64,000 bases of DNA from Gnetum montanum (GCA_015680685.1 MNCI01034697.1:1917707-1981706); one strand, 5' to 3'. Shown: positions 36,101 to 49,400, counted from the stretch's first letter. Notes: generated from the sequence alone by a model not told the origin. Numbers and translations are program-made.

Positions 36101-36525
36101 TGGCATGGGGTCTATTGTAGTAGGGCATGGAGGAGTGGAAGATGGTGGCACCATGCCCATGGAGAAAATAAAAGCATTAGGAGAAGGTTTTGTGACATTG
36201 GGGGATGTTTGTTGAAATAGCTCTCCAATGATGTTTTCAAGCTTAGATTCTATCCTAAATTCATCCTCTTCTTCCTATTGTTCCTCAAAGGTAGGCTAGT
36301 CATCTTCCTCCTCTATAGCAATCAATTGGGATAGGATGCTAGAATAGATGTTGTTAAGGTGAAGTTCTTCATATGGCAAAGGGATGTACTCTTTCCCACT
36401 CCTATGTATGAGCTTAAATTCCCTCTTGGCTGAACTAGCATGCTTGCTTGTATTTTGGTATAAATGAAATTATAGTGAACTTCATTAATGGATACAAAAT
36501 TAGGACTCTCCCCTCTAACTCTCAA
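33200..36525 (-). pseudogene. gag-pro: Decayed gag-protease of element D
   Basis: Minus-strand order: gag N terminus near 36500-36400 (YNFIYTKIQ), Gln/Thr-rich linker (36128-35742, open, ending with EELKRLKAS and DFYQDNP), the Retrotrans_gag core (35619-35431 open: GKALNWYHALSKGS, LDDLVAQFVNHF; continued at 35406-35176), a basic C-terminal part, then protease (33830-33540: IPWTIIEHLGL, SVFLRPWL-like LVLKRPWLV) and a hydrophilic end at 33512-33201. The DSGA active site is not readable. The linker and the DFY.D.P motif match the intact gag at 1-1182. Several stops and frame changes; inactive. Confidence 0.8.
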
Positions 36526-36947
36526 AGATTACCTAAACTCAATGACTATAGGGTATTTCAAATCATACACCCTCCGGACTTATTGGTTATGATCTTTGCC
36601 AATGAAGGTGAAGGACAATTTGATGGATTTTTGAAAAGGCATGGTTATCATTTTGATACTTGCTTAAGAATAGGCTATAAATGTTAAGATTGGAGTAAAT
36701 TCTAATGAATGGAATTTAAAAACTCTTAGAGAAAATGAAAATGACAAAAATGGTATATTTACTATAATTAGTAAGTGGGAGATAAGGGAAGTTTACCCCT
36801 TTAGCAGAAATAGCATATTGGCAATGTTGGCTTTAAACCTCCCCCAAGTTGGCTTCCCAAGTGCCTCCATGCTGGGTATGGCAAGGGGGAAAGAAAGGGA
36901 GGTGAGATAATGGAAATATCTCACCTTCCTATTCCAATGTTGGAGAN

Positions 36948-37160
36948 ATTGAGAATCTTTTTAAGTAAGTTGATGATGGCTTTGTTGCTTCCTTCTACTT
37001 GTCCATTAGCTTAAGGGTCATAAGGAAATGAGAAAGAATGCTTAATGCCTAGGTCATGGCAAAAAATATTTTGTTTTTTGGCTGCTAAATTATGTCTCAT
37101 TATTTGTAACTATGGTCATGGGTATGACAAAGCGAGCTACAATGTTATCTAGGATGAATT
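36948..37160 (-). pseudogene. Stray integrase fragment in D's leader
   Basis: About 210 bp directly after an unknown base (N at 36947) match the integrase region of C (12950-13135) and D (20925-21110), for example GAAATGAGAAAGAATGCTTAATGCCTAGG. It is out of place between gag and the primer binding site. Two copies of GCTTCCATGCTGAGGTTTCTACCACAT follow (37168 and 37207). Either a rearrangement or an assembly join error. The remaining leader (37220-37770) is G-rich with TTCCATG motifs and no frame. Confidence 0.75.
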
Positions 37161-37770
37161 TTTTGACTTGTAGCTTCCATGCTGAGGTTTCTACCACATC
37201 CAAACTACCTGCAGCTTCCATGCTGAGGTTTCTACCACATGGAGGGAGTAAAGACAACATTGGATTCCTTGGGAGTTTTGGCTAAAATAATGGCTTTCAA
37301 CTTGCAACAAAAGCAGATCTAGTTGTAAAATTGGTTTCAAGTTTTACCAATGTTGGCCTCCCAACTACTTCCATGTTGGGTATGGTAGGGGGTGGGGAGA
37401 AGAAGGGTGAAATGATGGGAGTCTCACACCTCCTACCTCAATGTTTATGGGGGGAAACAGTTGAAAAACAAAGTGGAAAGTTAGTAGTTTTTTCACTAAA
37501 ATTGGTTCTAGGTAGCTACTAATTCTCTCAGCTTGGAAAAATGGGGGGTTGGGTGGGGGAGAGGGAAGTCAACTCATGGATGAGTTGAACCACCCACTTT
37601 TAGAAGCTGGAAAATAAAATTTTGGCAATAAAAAAAATGGGGGAAAGAGATATCAACACTGTATTTAGGCTTTAAAATTCATAGCAAGTGTTGTGAAAAA
37701 CCAAAAACCCAACCACCTGCAACTTTCACATTGTAGTTTTGGTCATGGCANCTATAGAATTTTGGTGAAG

Positions 37771-37788
37771 GCCCTTCTTCTAGTGCCA
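37771..37788 (-). other. Primer binding site of element D
   Basis: TGGCACTAGAAGAAGGGC on the minus strand, eight bases from the LTR end (37797). It matches the site of the young element at all but three positions and shows that the 37797-39428 LTR is the 5' LTR. Confidence 0.8.
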
Positions 37789-37796
37789 TGAAAAAT

Positions 37797-39428
37797 TGTT
37801 GTGATTGAAAACCTTGATTGTTGAAATGGGAACCAAGGATTCTTGGTGCAAGAAGTTCCTCAACCCCCTAGGGCCTTCATGATAAAAATGGAATTCAGGG
37901 TGCCCTGGCCAATCTAGCAGATCAACTAGGGACTTGAGAGAGGAAAAAAGTGAAAATATAAATAGATTTGAATAATGCACAAATAATAAATTTATCTTTG
38001 AACACAAAACTCAAAACTTAAAGCTTTATTGAGAAAAGAATAAAGAATAAGTTAGAGAAATGTGTACAAATGGTGCCTAGATGAGCAAAAAGGGATCCAC
38101 TTGTACAAGAGTTCAAAGCTCGTTGAAGCTAAGATGATCTGCTCCACAATCTGGGTACCAAACCATTCTTAATGCTATAGAACCTTCCTTTGTTGCTACA
38201 ACCTTGGATCTATTAATTTGATTGTTTTTGGGATTGGGGGGTGGGAGGCCAAGTGGGAGGGGGATGAGAAAGGGAGAATATCTGGATGCTAAGTTGCTCC
38301 GTGTTGGGTTTGGAGTCCCAAAAGTATAGTGTTAACATCAAAATCCATCCAAATCTCAAGGCCTCAATGCTTCCATGTTGGGGTTCAAGAGACTGCAAGT
38401 ATGGGAACTTGCAAGAGCTCTTGAGTGCTTGAAAATGCCCCAGGTATGGAGTTGTGTATGTGCAAATTACTTGTTCAAAAATTTATGGAACTAATTGCTC
38501 TTCCCTTTGCTTAAAATTGTTGAACTACCATAGTGCTTATGTGCTAAAATTTCTCATCCTTGTTGAAAAATTTGGAACTTCTAAATGGTGTTGGAGTTTG
38601 GCTCTTATAGGATCTTTGGGCCATGAATGGGGCTACAAAATGGCTGCAAATTTGATGTAATCTTGTTGCAAATTGGATGCAAATTTTAGGTGAAATGAAT
38701 GCCCAAATTTTGGGGGTTACTAAACATAGTAGTGCTCCCCCCATGGCCATCCCATTTACTAAAAATAGTAACAAGGGCACCCCTTCCATGATGGAGATGA
38801 ATCTTTCATGCTAAGCTCTTGACCATGCTTGTTGAAGTGGCTAGTTAACGTTGAAGTGCATGACTAAATAAATTTTTCTTCTTGTGGCTTCCACACTAGG
38901 GGTTTGAATTTTCCATGCTAGTGGGGGGGGGGGGGGGGGTGTGTGTGTGTGTGCAGGGAAAGTTTCCAAGCTAGGGGGAAAAAGTTTTCAAGCTGGGGGT
39001 AAACTTTCTAGTTTGAGGGAAAAGTTTCCAAAATGTGCCTTTGCTCTCCACATTGACGGGGGAGAAGTTTTCAAACCCACCACCCTTCCACACTAGGGGT
39101 AGGTGAGATCTGCCTCCCTGCATGTGTTTTCAACGTAGAAAAATGTCTACCCCAAATAAAATCCATCATATTACCTTTTTTGGCATTCTAAAAGCTATTT
39201 TTGACCCCTCCAAGCCCAAATGTAGACACTAGGTGAATTTTCTCACTTGGGGAATGAGGCTTTGATCACTTATGAAGCATTTTTCAGCCCCAAAAGTATA
39301 AATTATGTGAAATTGCCCATTGTTGGCTACAATTTTCACATTTACAATGAAATTTTGCCTTACGTTCCATGGGGTGAAAACTACATGATGAAGATTGATT
39401 ATAACATGCAAAATTTTGTGGTATTTCA
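37797..39428 (-). repeat. 5' LTR of element D
   Basis: It pairs with 18395-20155 (shared AAATAGATTTGAATAAT, TTTCACTTGGGGAATGAGGC... blocks). It contains AATAAAG at 38024-38030, a decayed TATA box, and G-rich and GT repeats at 38923-38953. Its right end TTTCA at 39428 loses similarity to the 3' LTR at once, as expected for an outer end, and is followed by TGAAG, the likely target duplication. Confidence 0.88.
38602..38609 (-). promoter_or_regulatory. TATA box of D's 5' LTR (one base changed)
   Basis: TATAAGAG on the minus strand, against TATAAAAG in the 3' LTR. It would drive the genomic transcript of D; the change may weaken it. Confidence 0.65.
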
Positions 39429-40330
39429 TGAAGGTTTTGGAAGTCTTTGGCAGGGTTATAAGGTCACTAGGATAGGTTTTAAGGTTATTTTTGGGCACAA
39501 CATGGATTTTTTGGCATACTTCCTAGGGCATCCATACTGGGTAGCATGGATGGGAGGTTCACCAGTGTGGAGATAGTTTCATATGTTAAAATTGACTCTA
39601 ATCTTGGTAATTGTCAACTACTAGAGGCCAAGAAAGGGTATCTAGGCTATTGGAGTGAATTTTATGGCTATTAAAGGTTATGGTAAAAGATGTTTTGCAT
39701 ACCTCTAAGGCATCCATAGTAGACCTACACTGGGCAACATGGATGGGGGATTCACTAGCATAAATAAGATGTTTGGATGCAAAAAAATTATTTATTTTGG
39801 CCAATCTATGCTACCAGAAGCTAGCAAGGGCTATTAGATTCAAATGTGGTAACTGGATAGTTGATTTTCATAGTTTTGATCATCACCCCATCCATCCATG
39901 CTAGGTAGCATGGATGGACCTCCCTTAATATGGGTAAACTAGATCTAGAAGTTTTGGGCACTTTTGATTGGGTTCGAAAAGGTTTTAGGGTTGTTAGGGG
40001 TGACCAGAGGGTTTAGGGTTATGTGGGGTTCACTTTGGGGTTGAATTGGGACTTGATGAGCACCAAAGGGTGTGTATGGATGTTACCCCCCTTGTTCAAC
40101 ATTGGATCCATGCTAGGTAGTGTTGCCCCAGTGTGAATGCCCCAAAGTGGCAAGCTTTGTCAAGGTCTTACCCCCTGCTAGGGTCTAAGGGTTCATGCAT
40201 GTTGATGACAGTTGTCAAAAATAGCAATTAGTAAGGTTAGGCAGCCAAGGGGATGGAATCCATGCTGGCTCCATGTTGCGCAGTGTGGATGCATGGGGGG
40301 ATAAGGTTAAAGCATGTTCTTAGGGGTTTT
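39429..40330 (-). repeat. Tandem array of about 185-bp units in C, right part
   Basis: Continuation of 16600-18394. Motifs near 39520, 39710, 39890, 40090 and 40250 (ATCCATACTGGGTAGCATGG, ATCCATGCTAGGTAGCATGG and similar) keep a step of about 160-200 bp. When D is removed, the distance from the last motif on the left (18310) to the first on the right is about 176 bp, so the array was one piece before D inserted. Confidence 0.8.
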
Positions 40331-40472
40331 AATGGATCAAAAACCTCAATGTAGAGGAGGTTCCCAAGTTTAAAGCCCATCAAACTAGGGATGTGGCTAG
40401 TGGAACCCATTGGAAATTTTTAATTTTTGAAACTAAATTTCCATTCCCATCTTTCTAGTGTGGAGATACCTC

Positions 40473-40505
40473 NNNNNNNNNNNNNNNNNNNNNNNNNNNN
40501 NNNNN
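40473..40505. other. Assembly gap (33 unknown bases)
   Basis: A run of N between the end of C's array and the first exon of the antisense gene. Its true length is unknown. The 140 bp before it hold no feature. Confidence 0.95.
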
Positions 40506-40559
40506 GTTTCAATGCTTGTAATAGGCAATTGGGGCATGGAACAAGGTGTTTAGGTTTAG

Positions 40560-43500
40560 ACCTAGGTTTTTATGTCAGATTTTGCAAATAACCATCACAA
40601 CTCTCATTCCACCACAAAACACATTGGAGTAGAGCCTTGGCAAAACATTTTTTTTGCAAGAACCTTTCATCCTTAGCACGGGTGCTTCAGATCTCCTTCT
40701 AGGTAGTGTTGAAGCTTCCTCCCTTTCAATCTCCAAGCTTCTTCTAATGCAGATTCTATAATCATTTAGAAAAGAAGTGGAAAGACCAAGAATCCAATGA
40801 TTGAAGAGGTAGATGTAGCAACCTAAGGCATCCCCCAATTTCCTAGGCCTATTTTTGTTCAAAGCTCACACATTGCAACCCCAAGGTAGGCCATTACTAG
40901 TTGTTTCATACTTCCTTTCCTAGCCATTTTTTGATTTTCCTAGCTAGGGCCATTTTTTTCATATCTATGCTAGGGTGTTTATTAAAAGTGAATTCAAAAA
41001 AAAAAAAAATACCACCTCTTATTTTGATGGTTTTCATGTAAATCTATGATCGTTTGGTTGTTTTGGCTTATTTAATTAGTTTTTAAAATTAAGTTCCAGT
41101 GTTTTATATGTGCTTTTTCCACTAGTTTAGGTGTGGAGTTATTTTCTTAGATCTAGGTCATAATATTTAATAAACTTTGAATTTGACTAAATCCTACTTG
41201 ACATTTGATGGTCTTTAGACCTCCTCGAGGTCATTTGGTCATTTGGATTTTGATTTGTGACTATATTAAATGAGGCCATGCAAATTTCAAGTGTTTTTTT
41301 AATGTTTTTTTTTTCCAAAAAAGAAAGCATAGTTGTTAATTTTTTATGAAGAAAATGGCTATAATTTTTTAATGATGTTTTTGGTTTTTATATCTATGCT
41401 TAAGGTTTCTGTAGGATATGGTTTTGTTTAATTTAGAGTTATAATGAGGGAGTTATGAACGTTTTGGTTAGGTTGTACAATTAGGGTTGATGCCATTTTT
41501 CAAATTTTCATGTGGATTCATGATTGTTTTCTAAATAAAAAATAGGGTTGTTGAATTTTCTAAGGTAATGAACACATAGGATTTGATTTAAGCTTTCAAA
41601 TGGTGGTAGAATCACTCTGTTTGGACCTTAAATGATATTTTTTTGAATTTTCTACCAACCTTACACAAAAGGGGGTTTTCAGTGATAGCTACATTTTATG
41701 CTAAATTGGTTATGTTTTGTTCAAAAATTGTTCTAAGTGTTTGGTTGTTCTAGCATGGTTGCAAACTTCATGATTTCAAGATTCTTTTAGTAATGGAATC
41801 ACTGAAATTGGAGTTGAAACTGATTTTTAACAAATTTTTTACTATGGCTGCATAGAAGGGTGTTGTTCTGGTTGTATCAATTTTACCCCTTGGAGATGGG
41901 CAGCATTGGTACACTTGGAGATTTTTCTTGTTGATGTCCCAAGGCCTTAGCGATGCCTAAAGATGTCAATAATGCTATAAACTTGGTTTCACATGTTTAA
42001 AAATGTTTTCACTATTTTTAGTAATTATTGTTCTATGGCCATTTTCTAGGTTTTAGGGTGTTTTTGTATAAATGTTGTTTTAGGCTTAGGAAAAAATCTG
42101 GCTATGATGTTGTGCAAGTTATGATTTTTGGCTATAATGTCTAGCTGTAAAGTTTGTAATGATTTTGTTCTTGAGTTTCTCAAATGAACTTTATCTAAGA
42201 CCTTAGAGTTTTTTATGGGAGCTAATTTCATCCCCAACTAGGATGTTTGGCAAAGTTGTTCAAGAAATTCTAAGTGTCAAAATATGGTTTTGATGGTGTG
42301 ATCTTTCCATGTAGGTCCCTACTGAAGCCCATCCTCATAGTGGTGGAGTTTTTGGATGTTTTATGTTGCATCAACTCTCCTGACCCCAACACCCACTCCC
42401 AGATCTGGTTCTTGAGAGGGTCTCACTATGGTTTTGACAAAGGATAAGGAAATTCCTTGCCTATATTCTACAAAACTTTCGTGTGATGATGTGGTCACAC
42501 TTAGCTATAGACATAATGGGGGTTAGTGGAGAAATTGATGCTTGAGGTGTCAAATTTGATCTTCAAGTTCATAATTGATGATCTAACCACTTGGGTAGTA
42601 GGGGAGGCAACGAACATAAGGGATATCATTGGTGCATGATACCTTTCAGAGATCTAGAGCATGCTAGAGTACTATTAGTAGAATGATGATAATACTCTAA
42701 TGGTGGCACATAGAGTTCACACATTGTTCCAGAATCCCCCTATCACTATCTACCATCTATCAGGGTAAGCATGGTTTCTATAATGTTTTAATGTTTTTGG
42801 ATTTATTGTTTAAGCACCTTTCCTAACTTGTCAGTTTTATGAATTTCTTGCGGGTATAGGGTTAATGATCAATGGTTAATCAAGAACAATCAAACCTTAG
42901 TGGTGGCTCAAACTATCTTAAATGTATTTATCAAAGGTCCTAATATTAGAACTATTGTGTATGAATAGTTAAGAGGGGATTTTGATAAATACACTATTGA
43001 CTTTAACCCCATCTACAAGAAGTGTGTGGCTAACGAGACAACACACAACTAGTGGGTGGGCCCAAAGAATACCAAGGATAAGACTATTGTTGTTGGGACC
43101 TCTACAAAAGCCTCATCAATCAAGAAAAAGAAATGTAAGAATGAGGATTATAATGTCTAATGTTTTTATGGATATTAAGGTTTTAAGTGTTCTACAGTTT
43201 TAACTTTTTTCAGATGTGCCTATGCAAATGCTAAGCATTTGTTGTTGTCTTGCAGGACCTTTCACTCCTTCTAATGTCACCTTATTCATTTTAAGATGTC
43301 ATTAGGATAACCTCATGTTAAAATTTTGTGAGGTGATACTAGTAGAGAAGTGGTTGAGGGGATAGGTACCTAGGTACATCCAAGCAAACATTTCCTCATG
43401 TCATTAGGTACCTCATGTAGAGGAGTGGTTGAGGTGATGTGATTAGGTACCTCAAGTTTAGATCCCTCTACTTTCCTAAACTATTATCATAAAAGACGGT

Positions 43501-45690
43501 GATCAGCATTGCACAGGGGTGGATCTTTAAGAAGGTTTTGATTGATGGTACCAGGTTCAACTAGGCTACTTCCTTAGCTAATGGGCTTCAGAAGGAGATT
43601 CTCAACCTCTACAACAATATCTATACCTATGTTTGCATGCATTATGCATTTTTGCAGGCTATTTGAAGAGGTTTGTAAAGTTCCTAGTGGTGTGGAGGAA
43701 TGGGCGATGGATGGCCCAAGACCTAGACCAACTTTCTAGGCCTTGGATAAAGCACATTTAGCTAACCACGTACTCCCAGAACCCACCAAATGAGATGGGT
43801 GACTCATTGTCTGTTACCACCAAGGGACTTGGTGATAGGTGATGTGGATCCCCTAATAGAATGGGGGAGGTGCCTCTCATGATGCTCATTGATGTTAGGA
43901 GATCTAGAGAGTTATCTTCTAATGCTAATGGGATAAATAGGGCCAAGCTCAAATAGCCCATGGAGGGAGCACCACTAGCAATAGAGTTTCCCACCATAAA
44001 CAAGCTCAAGTTGAGGCTTAAAAAGTCACATCAAGGAGTTATTGGTATATCTTACTATGTTTTAATGTCTTAGTTATGCTATGTTTTATGGTTATGGCTA
44101 TATTGTTGTTCTATGTTCTGATATATTTTATGTATTATAGTTGTAGATAAAGGTCAAGATATGATAGCCCAAGCTACCATTGAGGAAGAATCATAGAGGT
44201 GTGTAGTTGAAGTAGTGGAGGAGGCATAGAGGTGTGTTGTAGCAGTAGCTGTGAAGGAACAAAAGTGTGTAGAGGAGGTAAGCCTACAATAGCATGAGGC
44301 TGAAGGATTGATCAACATTGATATAGATGAGATAGATGCCTTGTTTGATGTGTAGTTTCAAGGTGCATCCCCCATCATTATCCTAGAGGAGGAAGAGGAG
44401 GAGCCAAGTATGCATACACCTTAATGCTACTTGTTATATCCTATTGGTTTTCATTCTAATCATCTAATGATTATTATGTTTGTAGTAGTCATTGAGCCAC
44501 CAACAAAGGTCCTTGCCCCCAAGTTTCACAAGAACCCATGGGGAGGTCCTAGACAAGGTGGAGTTCATGTGTGAGATTACCAAGGACATCATTAACCGGT
44601 TGCAATAGGTTGCACTTGAGATTAGTAAGAACTAAATGTTATTTGCCTTATTCATTTTGCTATGATTATAGGTTGTATTTATGTTATGACTATATTAGGT
44701 TGTGAACTATGCTTATGGTTGTATTATGGTTAACTCCTTGCTAAAGCTTCCCTTTGATGTCCAAAATGTACCCTTGAAGGTGTACAAAACTACTACTAAT
44801 CTTGCAGTTTTGTGTGCAAACACTTCATGGGAGTTTCATAGGTCTAACAAATCCCTATGAGAGTAAGTTGTGGCCTTGAAGAAGGAGATCCAATGGTAGG
44901 CCAAGACTATCAAGGATCTTTAGGATTGAAAGGCCTTTATAGAAGCCCAAGTGCTAAATTAGAGAATTTGCAAACCAAAGAGATCACATGGGCTTACTAC
45001 TAGAGTATCATCCATGACAAGGTGGCACTTTCAAGGAAGATGGTGGAGTAGTGGATGCAGATGGATCTCATCTCCCAAAAAGACCAAGGCTAGAAAGAAT
45101 ATAATGCATGGGCCCTAGAGTGGGGTAAGACATAAAATACTATACAAGAGTGATCAAGAGGCATACCTAAAGTGGCTCAAGGAGGAGACAACTGAATAGT
45201 GCAAGAGAGAGTTGTTAATCTAGGGGATTTAGGCTAAGAGTGCTTACCAACTCTTTGAAAGCACTCTCACATTATCTAAGTCCTCCACTCTTGAGATTAC
45301 TATGGCTATAAGTAAGACTTCTATGGCTCTAGTGTCATGATACCTGCTAGATTGGATTGTTTTTTACCCAAAAAACATCCTTACAGGCATTAATTTCAAG
45401 GATGTTGACTGGGCCAACATGATAGAAGACCAGATTCTCCATCGTTTGGAGATTGGTCTTCAACATCTTCCCCTAGAAGTTATCAAATTGGATTTCCCAT
45501 AGGTTTGATGCATTTATATTTTTTCTTTGGTTTTGTTTAAGTTATAACTTTGGTTATTGGTTACTAATTGGCTTTGTGTTGTTGTGTTTCAGGCATTAGG
45601 AGACATCAACAAACCTAATAGTGAGTGTGGGGATGATCCACCACTTCCTCCTCTGGATTCCCCTTAGCATCCTTCATTTTCCCATCTCAT
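40560..45690 (+). pseudogene. Antisense multi-exon gene of element C (unknown function, coiled coil)
   Basis: Matches the gene at 27540-32343. Exon limits by comparison: to 40885 (AAG/GTAGGC), 42315-42764 (GG/GTAAGC), 42854-43135, 43256-44044, 44147-44407, about 44484-44625, about 44760-45502, 45593-45690. Similar segments: LVVAQTILNVFIKGPNIRT in exon 3, GWIFKKVLIDGTRFN in exon 4, an acidic EEEEEEP end of exon 5, a Lys/Glu/Leu-rich likely coiled coil at 44850-45240, then DVDWANMIEDQILHRLE and DDPPLPPLDSP. The acceptor before exon 3 is GCGG, changed from an AG. Many TAG stops. It lies antisense between protease and RT, so it probably sits inside the element's intron. No family recognised; a host gene captured long ago is possible. 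Confidence 0.68.
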
Positions 45691-46004
45691 CTTGCTTATT
45701 TTTGACTACATGATGTTTAAATTTTTGTTGATGTTTATGGCTATTGTCAACCAAGACTTTATTATAGATAATTATTGTTTATTATTATTTGGACACTTTG
45801 CCACATAGTGTGGCTATGACTATGTATTATTATAAACATTTTAAATTTTAATTTTCAGTTTTAGTTTTGGCTATATATTATTCTAGTATTATGGACTTAT
45901 CATGGTTTTATGGTTTTTATGTTATAAATGTTGTAAATGGCTATGTTGGGTAAAATGGCTAAACAATGCAATTCTAGGCTAAAACGTAAATAGGGTAGAA
46001 AGAT

Positions 46005-46195
46005 TCTTGCTAGTTTTAGGTCATGAAGGGCCCTATGTTATGTGGTTGTAAATGTGTATTGCTAGTTTTAGGCCATGTTGATCCATGCACTATAAAATAA
46101 TGTTTCTATTTTTAGGCCATGGTCTAGTTTTGGGCCATGGTGAGTTGTGGTTACATGGTTATAAATAGATGTTTGCGAATTTTAGGCCATGGAGA
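46005..46195 (-). repeat. GGCC short repeats between antisense gene and protease (C)
   Basis: Four or five weak units of TGCTAGTTTTAGGCCATG type, at the same place as 32590-33000 in D but much smaller. The flanks (45691-46004, 46196-46430) are AT-rich with nothing recognisable. Confidence 0.65.
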
Positions 46196-46429
46196 GCCTA
46201 GGCTATAAGAAAAGATACATTTTTTTTATTTTGTGTTTTTAAAATTTATGGTTTTTCATGTGTATATTGTGCTAGAAAAGAAAAACAAAGAATTAAGAAG
46301 ACTTTAATAAATAAAAATGCAAGCAAAAGTAAATCTTAGGATATATGCGAAAAAAGGTTAAAATAAGGTAAGTAAAAGGATATAAACCAGCAATAAGAAA
46401 AATCTAGGCTAACTGGTTATGGCTACATA

Positions 46430-49400
46430 TGGTTACAAGGTTATAAGGACATCAAGTGAAAGATCAAAGTGTGCATCATTTGTGCAAATTCTTTCTAATC
46501 TTTGAAAGGTTAGGAAATGTATAAGGCTTGCTTTGCATAAATTTGTACTCCCCATCTTCTTCATGAATGATGTTAAAAGCGATTTTTTCCCATAGCATGT
46601 TTCATTGTACAACATTGTCATCTTTGGATTTCCCCTCTCTATGGAGTTATTTAACTTCATGTTTGTGAGTTTCTTCTTGAAACTCCACTTTAAATCCTTA
46701 TTCTACATCTACATTGTTGATTGTCAAGGGAATTTCATTATCACCATGAATGATGATTTCACCCTCCTTATAAGGAAGGTGAATTTCTTAGTGGATCAGT
46801 GAGGATATGACTCATAATTAAGCTAACCAAGGCCTACCTAGGATGAGGTTGAAGCCTAGTGTTTCTTCTACCACTAACAAATTTGCAATGGTGGGGAATT
46901 TTTCCCCTACCACGAAGTTTAAGGAGATTGATCCTTTAATAGTGAGTCATGATCTATTAAAGGACTTGAGAGAGGTAGTTGTTGTGTGTTGCATCTACAC
47001 GATCAAGCCTAAATGTATAACTATAGTGCATGTGATAATGTTCATTGTGGCTTCATCATCCACATGCACTCAATGCACCTTGTACTAGCCTACCTGTATG
47101 GTGATGAAAAGAGGAGCCCTTGTTACTTCATCATTTTTGGAACTAGTCTTGACTTTGCTATTGTGAAATAATAGGGATGTTGACTTCATTTCCCTTGGTG
47201 AAGAGGAGACCATCACTGCATGGATGGATCCCTTGTTGGCTTGAATGTCTTCACTAATAGGGATAGAAGTTAACATGAATAGTGCTTTAGGATGTGTAGA
47301 GGAAGTCATAACCAAGTCATACGAGCTCAAGGTTGTGTTCTTTTGTTTGAAAGACTAATTGACTTGTTCCATCATACTAAGGAAGTTGTTAACATTGGTC
47401 ATGGGACAGAGTTGTGCTTTACTTCCTCCATGTGTCCCAAAATGCATACTTCAACCTTGGGTTGTTGTGGCTATTTCTCTTTCTTTCTCTCTTGGACTTT
47501 GGGATCCTTCCATGATTTACTTGTTGAAGTAACCTAATTCAATAAGGTCATGGGTACAAATGATATTGGAGTGCACTTTGGTGGGCCCACCTCCTTTCAT
47601 GCTTTAGGCTTCTTATGATCTTTGTTGTTTGGCTTTTTCTTAGGCTTCTTCCTATTATTACTTGAGGCTTTTTGGCTATTGTTTGTTGGTTGTGAAGAAG
47701 AAGCTATGGTATTAGCTACCATAAGAGGTTATAATGTGGTTGTAGGGGTTGGTTGCTTTGTAGCTAACTAGGGCACCCTAATGAAAAAAGGCTCCCTTAG
47801 AGGCATTGGTGGTGGTATCCTTACAACAAACGAGGGTCTTGAACATGTTGAAACTGAAGAGCCCCTTTCATTACGAGGGGGCACCCAAACCACAAACAGT
47901 TCCCTTACAAGTCTTCAATTGTCATCAATGTTGAATGTAGATATAATGTATGAGTAGTCATTGGTGTTCAATGGATTCTTGTACATGTGCATCGATTATT
48001 TTTGGCATCAAATAAGGTTAGATGCATCCAGGATCAACTTGTCCATGTCTATCATCTTTTGCAGGTCATCCTTCAATGTAAGGTAGAAGTCAGTATCATG
48101 ACTAGGTAATTGATGATAGTGGGATAAGTGGTCAAGCTTGAAATACTTAGGCAACTAGGGGTCATCCTTGGTTGCTGTGGGATCCTTGGCTATCTCACAT
48201 AGCCTCTCATGTTTCTTATGAGTAGCTTCAGTCGTCTGCTTGTATTGGATCCTTCCACTCTTAAATAGTTGATCTAAGAGTTTATATGGATTTAAAGGAA
48301 AACTAGTATATTTTGTCCTATTCTTTCTCTTAGAGCTAGGCCTAGGAGTAGTCGATGTAGTGGCTCTAGAGGTTGATGGTTGGCTATCAAGGTTGTTAGT
48401 AAAGCCCTTGGGTTGATTGTTTCTTGGCCCATGGTTAGTCATTTTGGCTTCTTTGGCCACCATTTCCACAACTATGTTGTTTTACTTACCTCTCTCTTTG
48501 TCCCTTCGTATGTGTTGGTTCTTTTATGCCACATAAATAGGGTCATGACTAGCTTCCATAGCATCCTTATGTTTTTGGTCTAGAAGAATGCTTGACTAAG
48601 AGACTGTGAATCAAGGTAGTACAACTTAGACTTGATAAAATCATTAACGACCCTCTTAAATATAGCCAAAAGGTTGGTTTTATCTATAGGCTTTAGCATC
48701 TCATTTAGCAAACTATTTAATCGTTGAATAAACTTCTATATCGGTTCAAGTGATCCTTGCTTGACCTTCATTAGCTAGTTAAGTATGGCATTAGGCATCA
48801 AGTTGTACTTGAAGTGGTTAAAAAATTGGCCTATCAAGTATTCCAAAGAGGATATAGATCCTCTAGGTAAGGCACAATACTAGTCAAGTGCTTTTCTTGT
48901 TTGGGACATATGGAAGATCCTCATTATGGTGTATGGCCATGGTTGTAATAGTAAGCACTTGGATCGAAAGGTTATAAGGTGAGTCTTGGGATCACCTTCT
49001 CTATTGTACTTGCTAAATTGAGGGATAGGGACACTAGGAGGAAGCGTCAATGGTGGAACTATAGGACTAATGGGATTGTCCTAGTAAAAATCCATAATCT
49101 TAATGCTTTGAGTTGTAGAGGCTTAAAGCCTCTTCAACTCTTTTATCAAGTCCTAGATCATTAAAAAGGCCTAATCTAAGTCATGTTGTGTCCTTGTTGG
49201 CTATAGGGTTTGCAAAAATGCTTGTGATATTTGTTGAGAGCTTGTGGCCTCACTATTGACATTAGAATGAAGGGGAAATGTTGTGTTATTGCTATGGTTA
49301 GAGGAAAAAATAAGGAGACAAATGTTTGTGCTAGTATCTGTGGCATAAATGGAACAAAAGGGATGTGTGATCCCTATGTTGCTTGGGGTTCCATGGTGGA

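Larger units (their letters stand above)
18395..39428 (-). mobile_element. Element D: complete 21-kb Tat-like element nested in C
   Basis: Its LTRs at 18395-20155 and 37797-39428 are clearly a pair. Reading on the minus strand: 5' LTR, primer binding site, leader, gag-protease, GGCC repeats, antisense gene, 190-bp array, GGCC repeats, pol, purine tract, 3' LTR. The 5 bp outside the two ends are TAAAG (18390-18394) and TGAAG (39429-39433), a target duplication with one G/A change. The array of C continues in step on both sides. Frames are decayed mainly by Gln-to-stop changes. The 21-kb size is like that of Ogre-type Tat elements. Confidence 0.88.

Noticed and set aside
38923-38953. G run followed by GT repeats as a functional element
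   Set aside because: A simple-sequence expansion in one LTR of D, absent in that form from the other; probable slippage.
40575-40862. Minus-strand open frame of 95 codons
   Set aside because: It lies opposite the first exon of the antisense gene, which is matched at 27540-27833; the minus frame is not conserved there.
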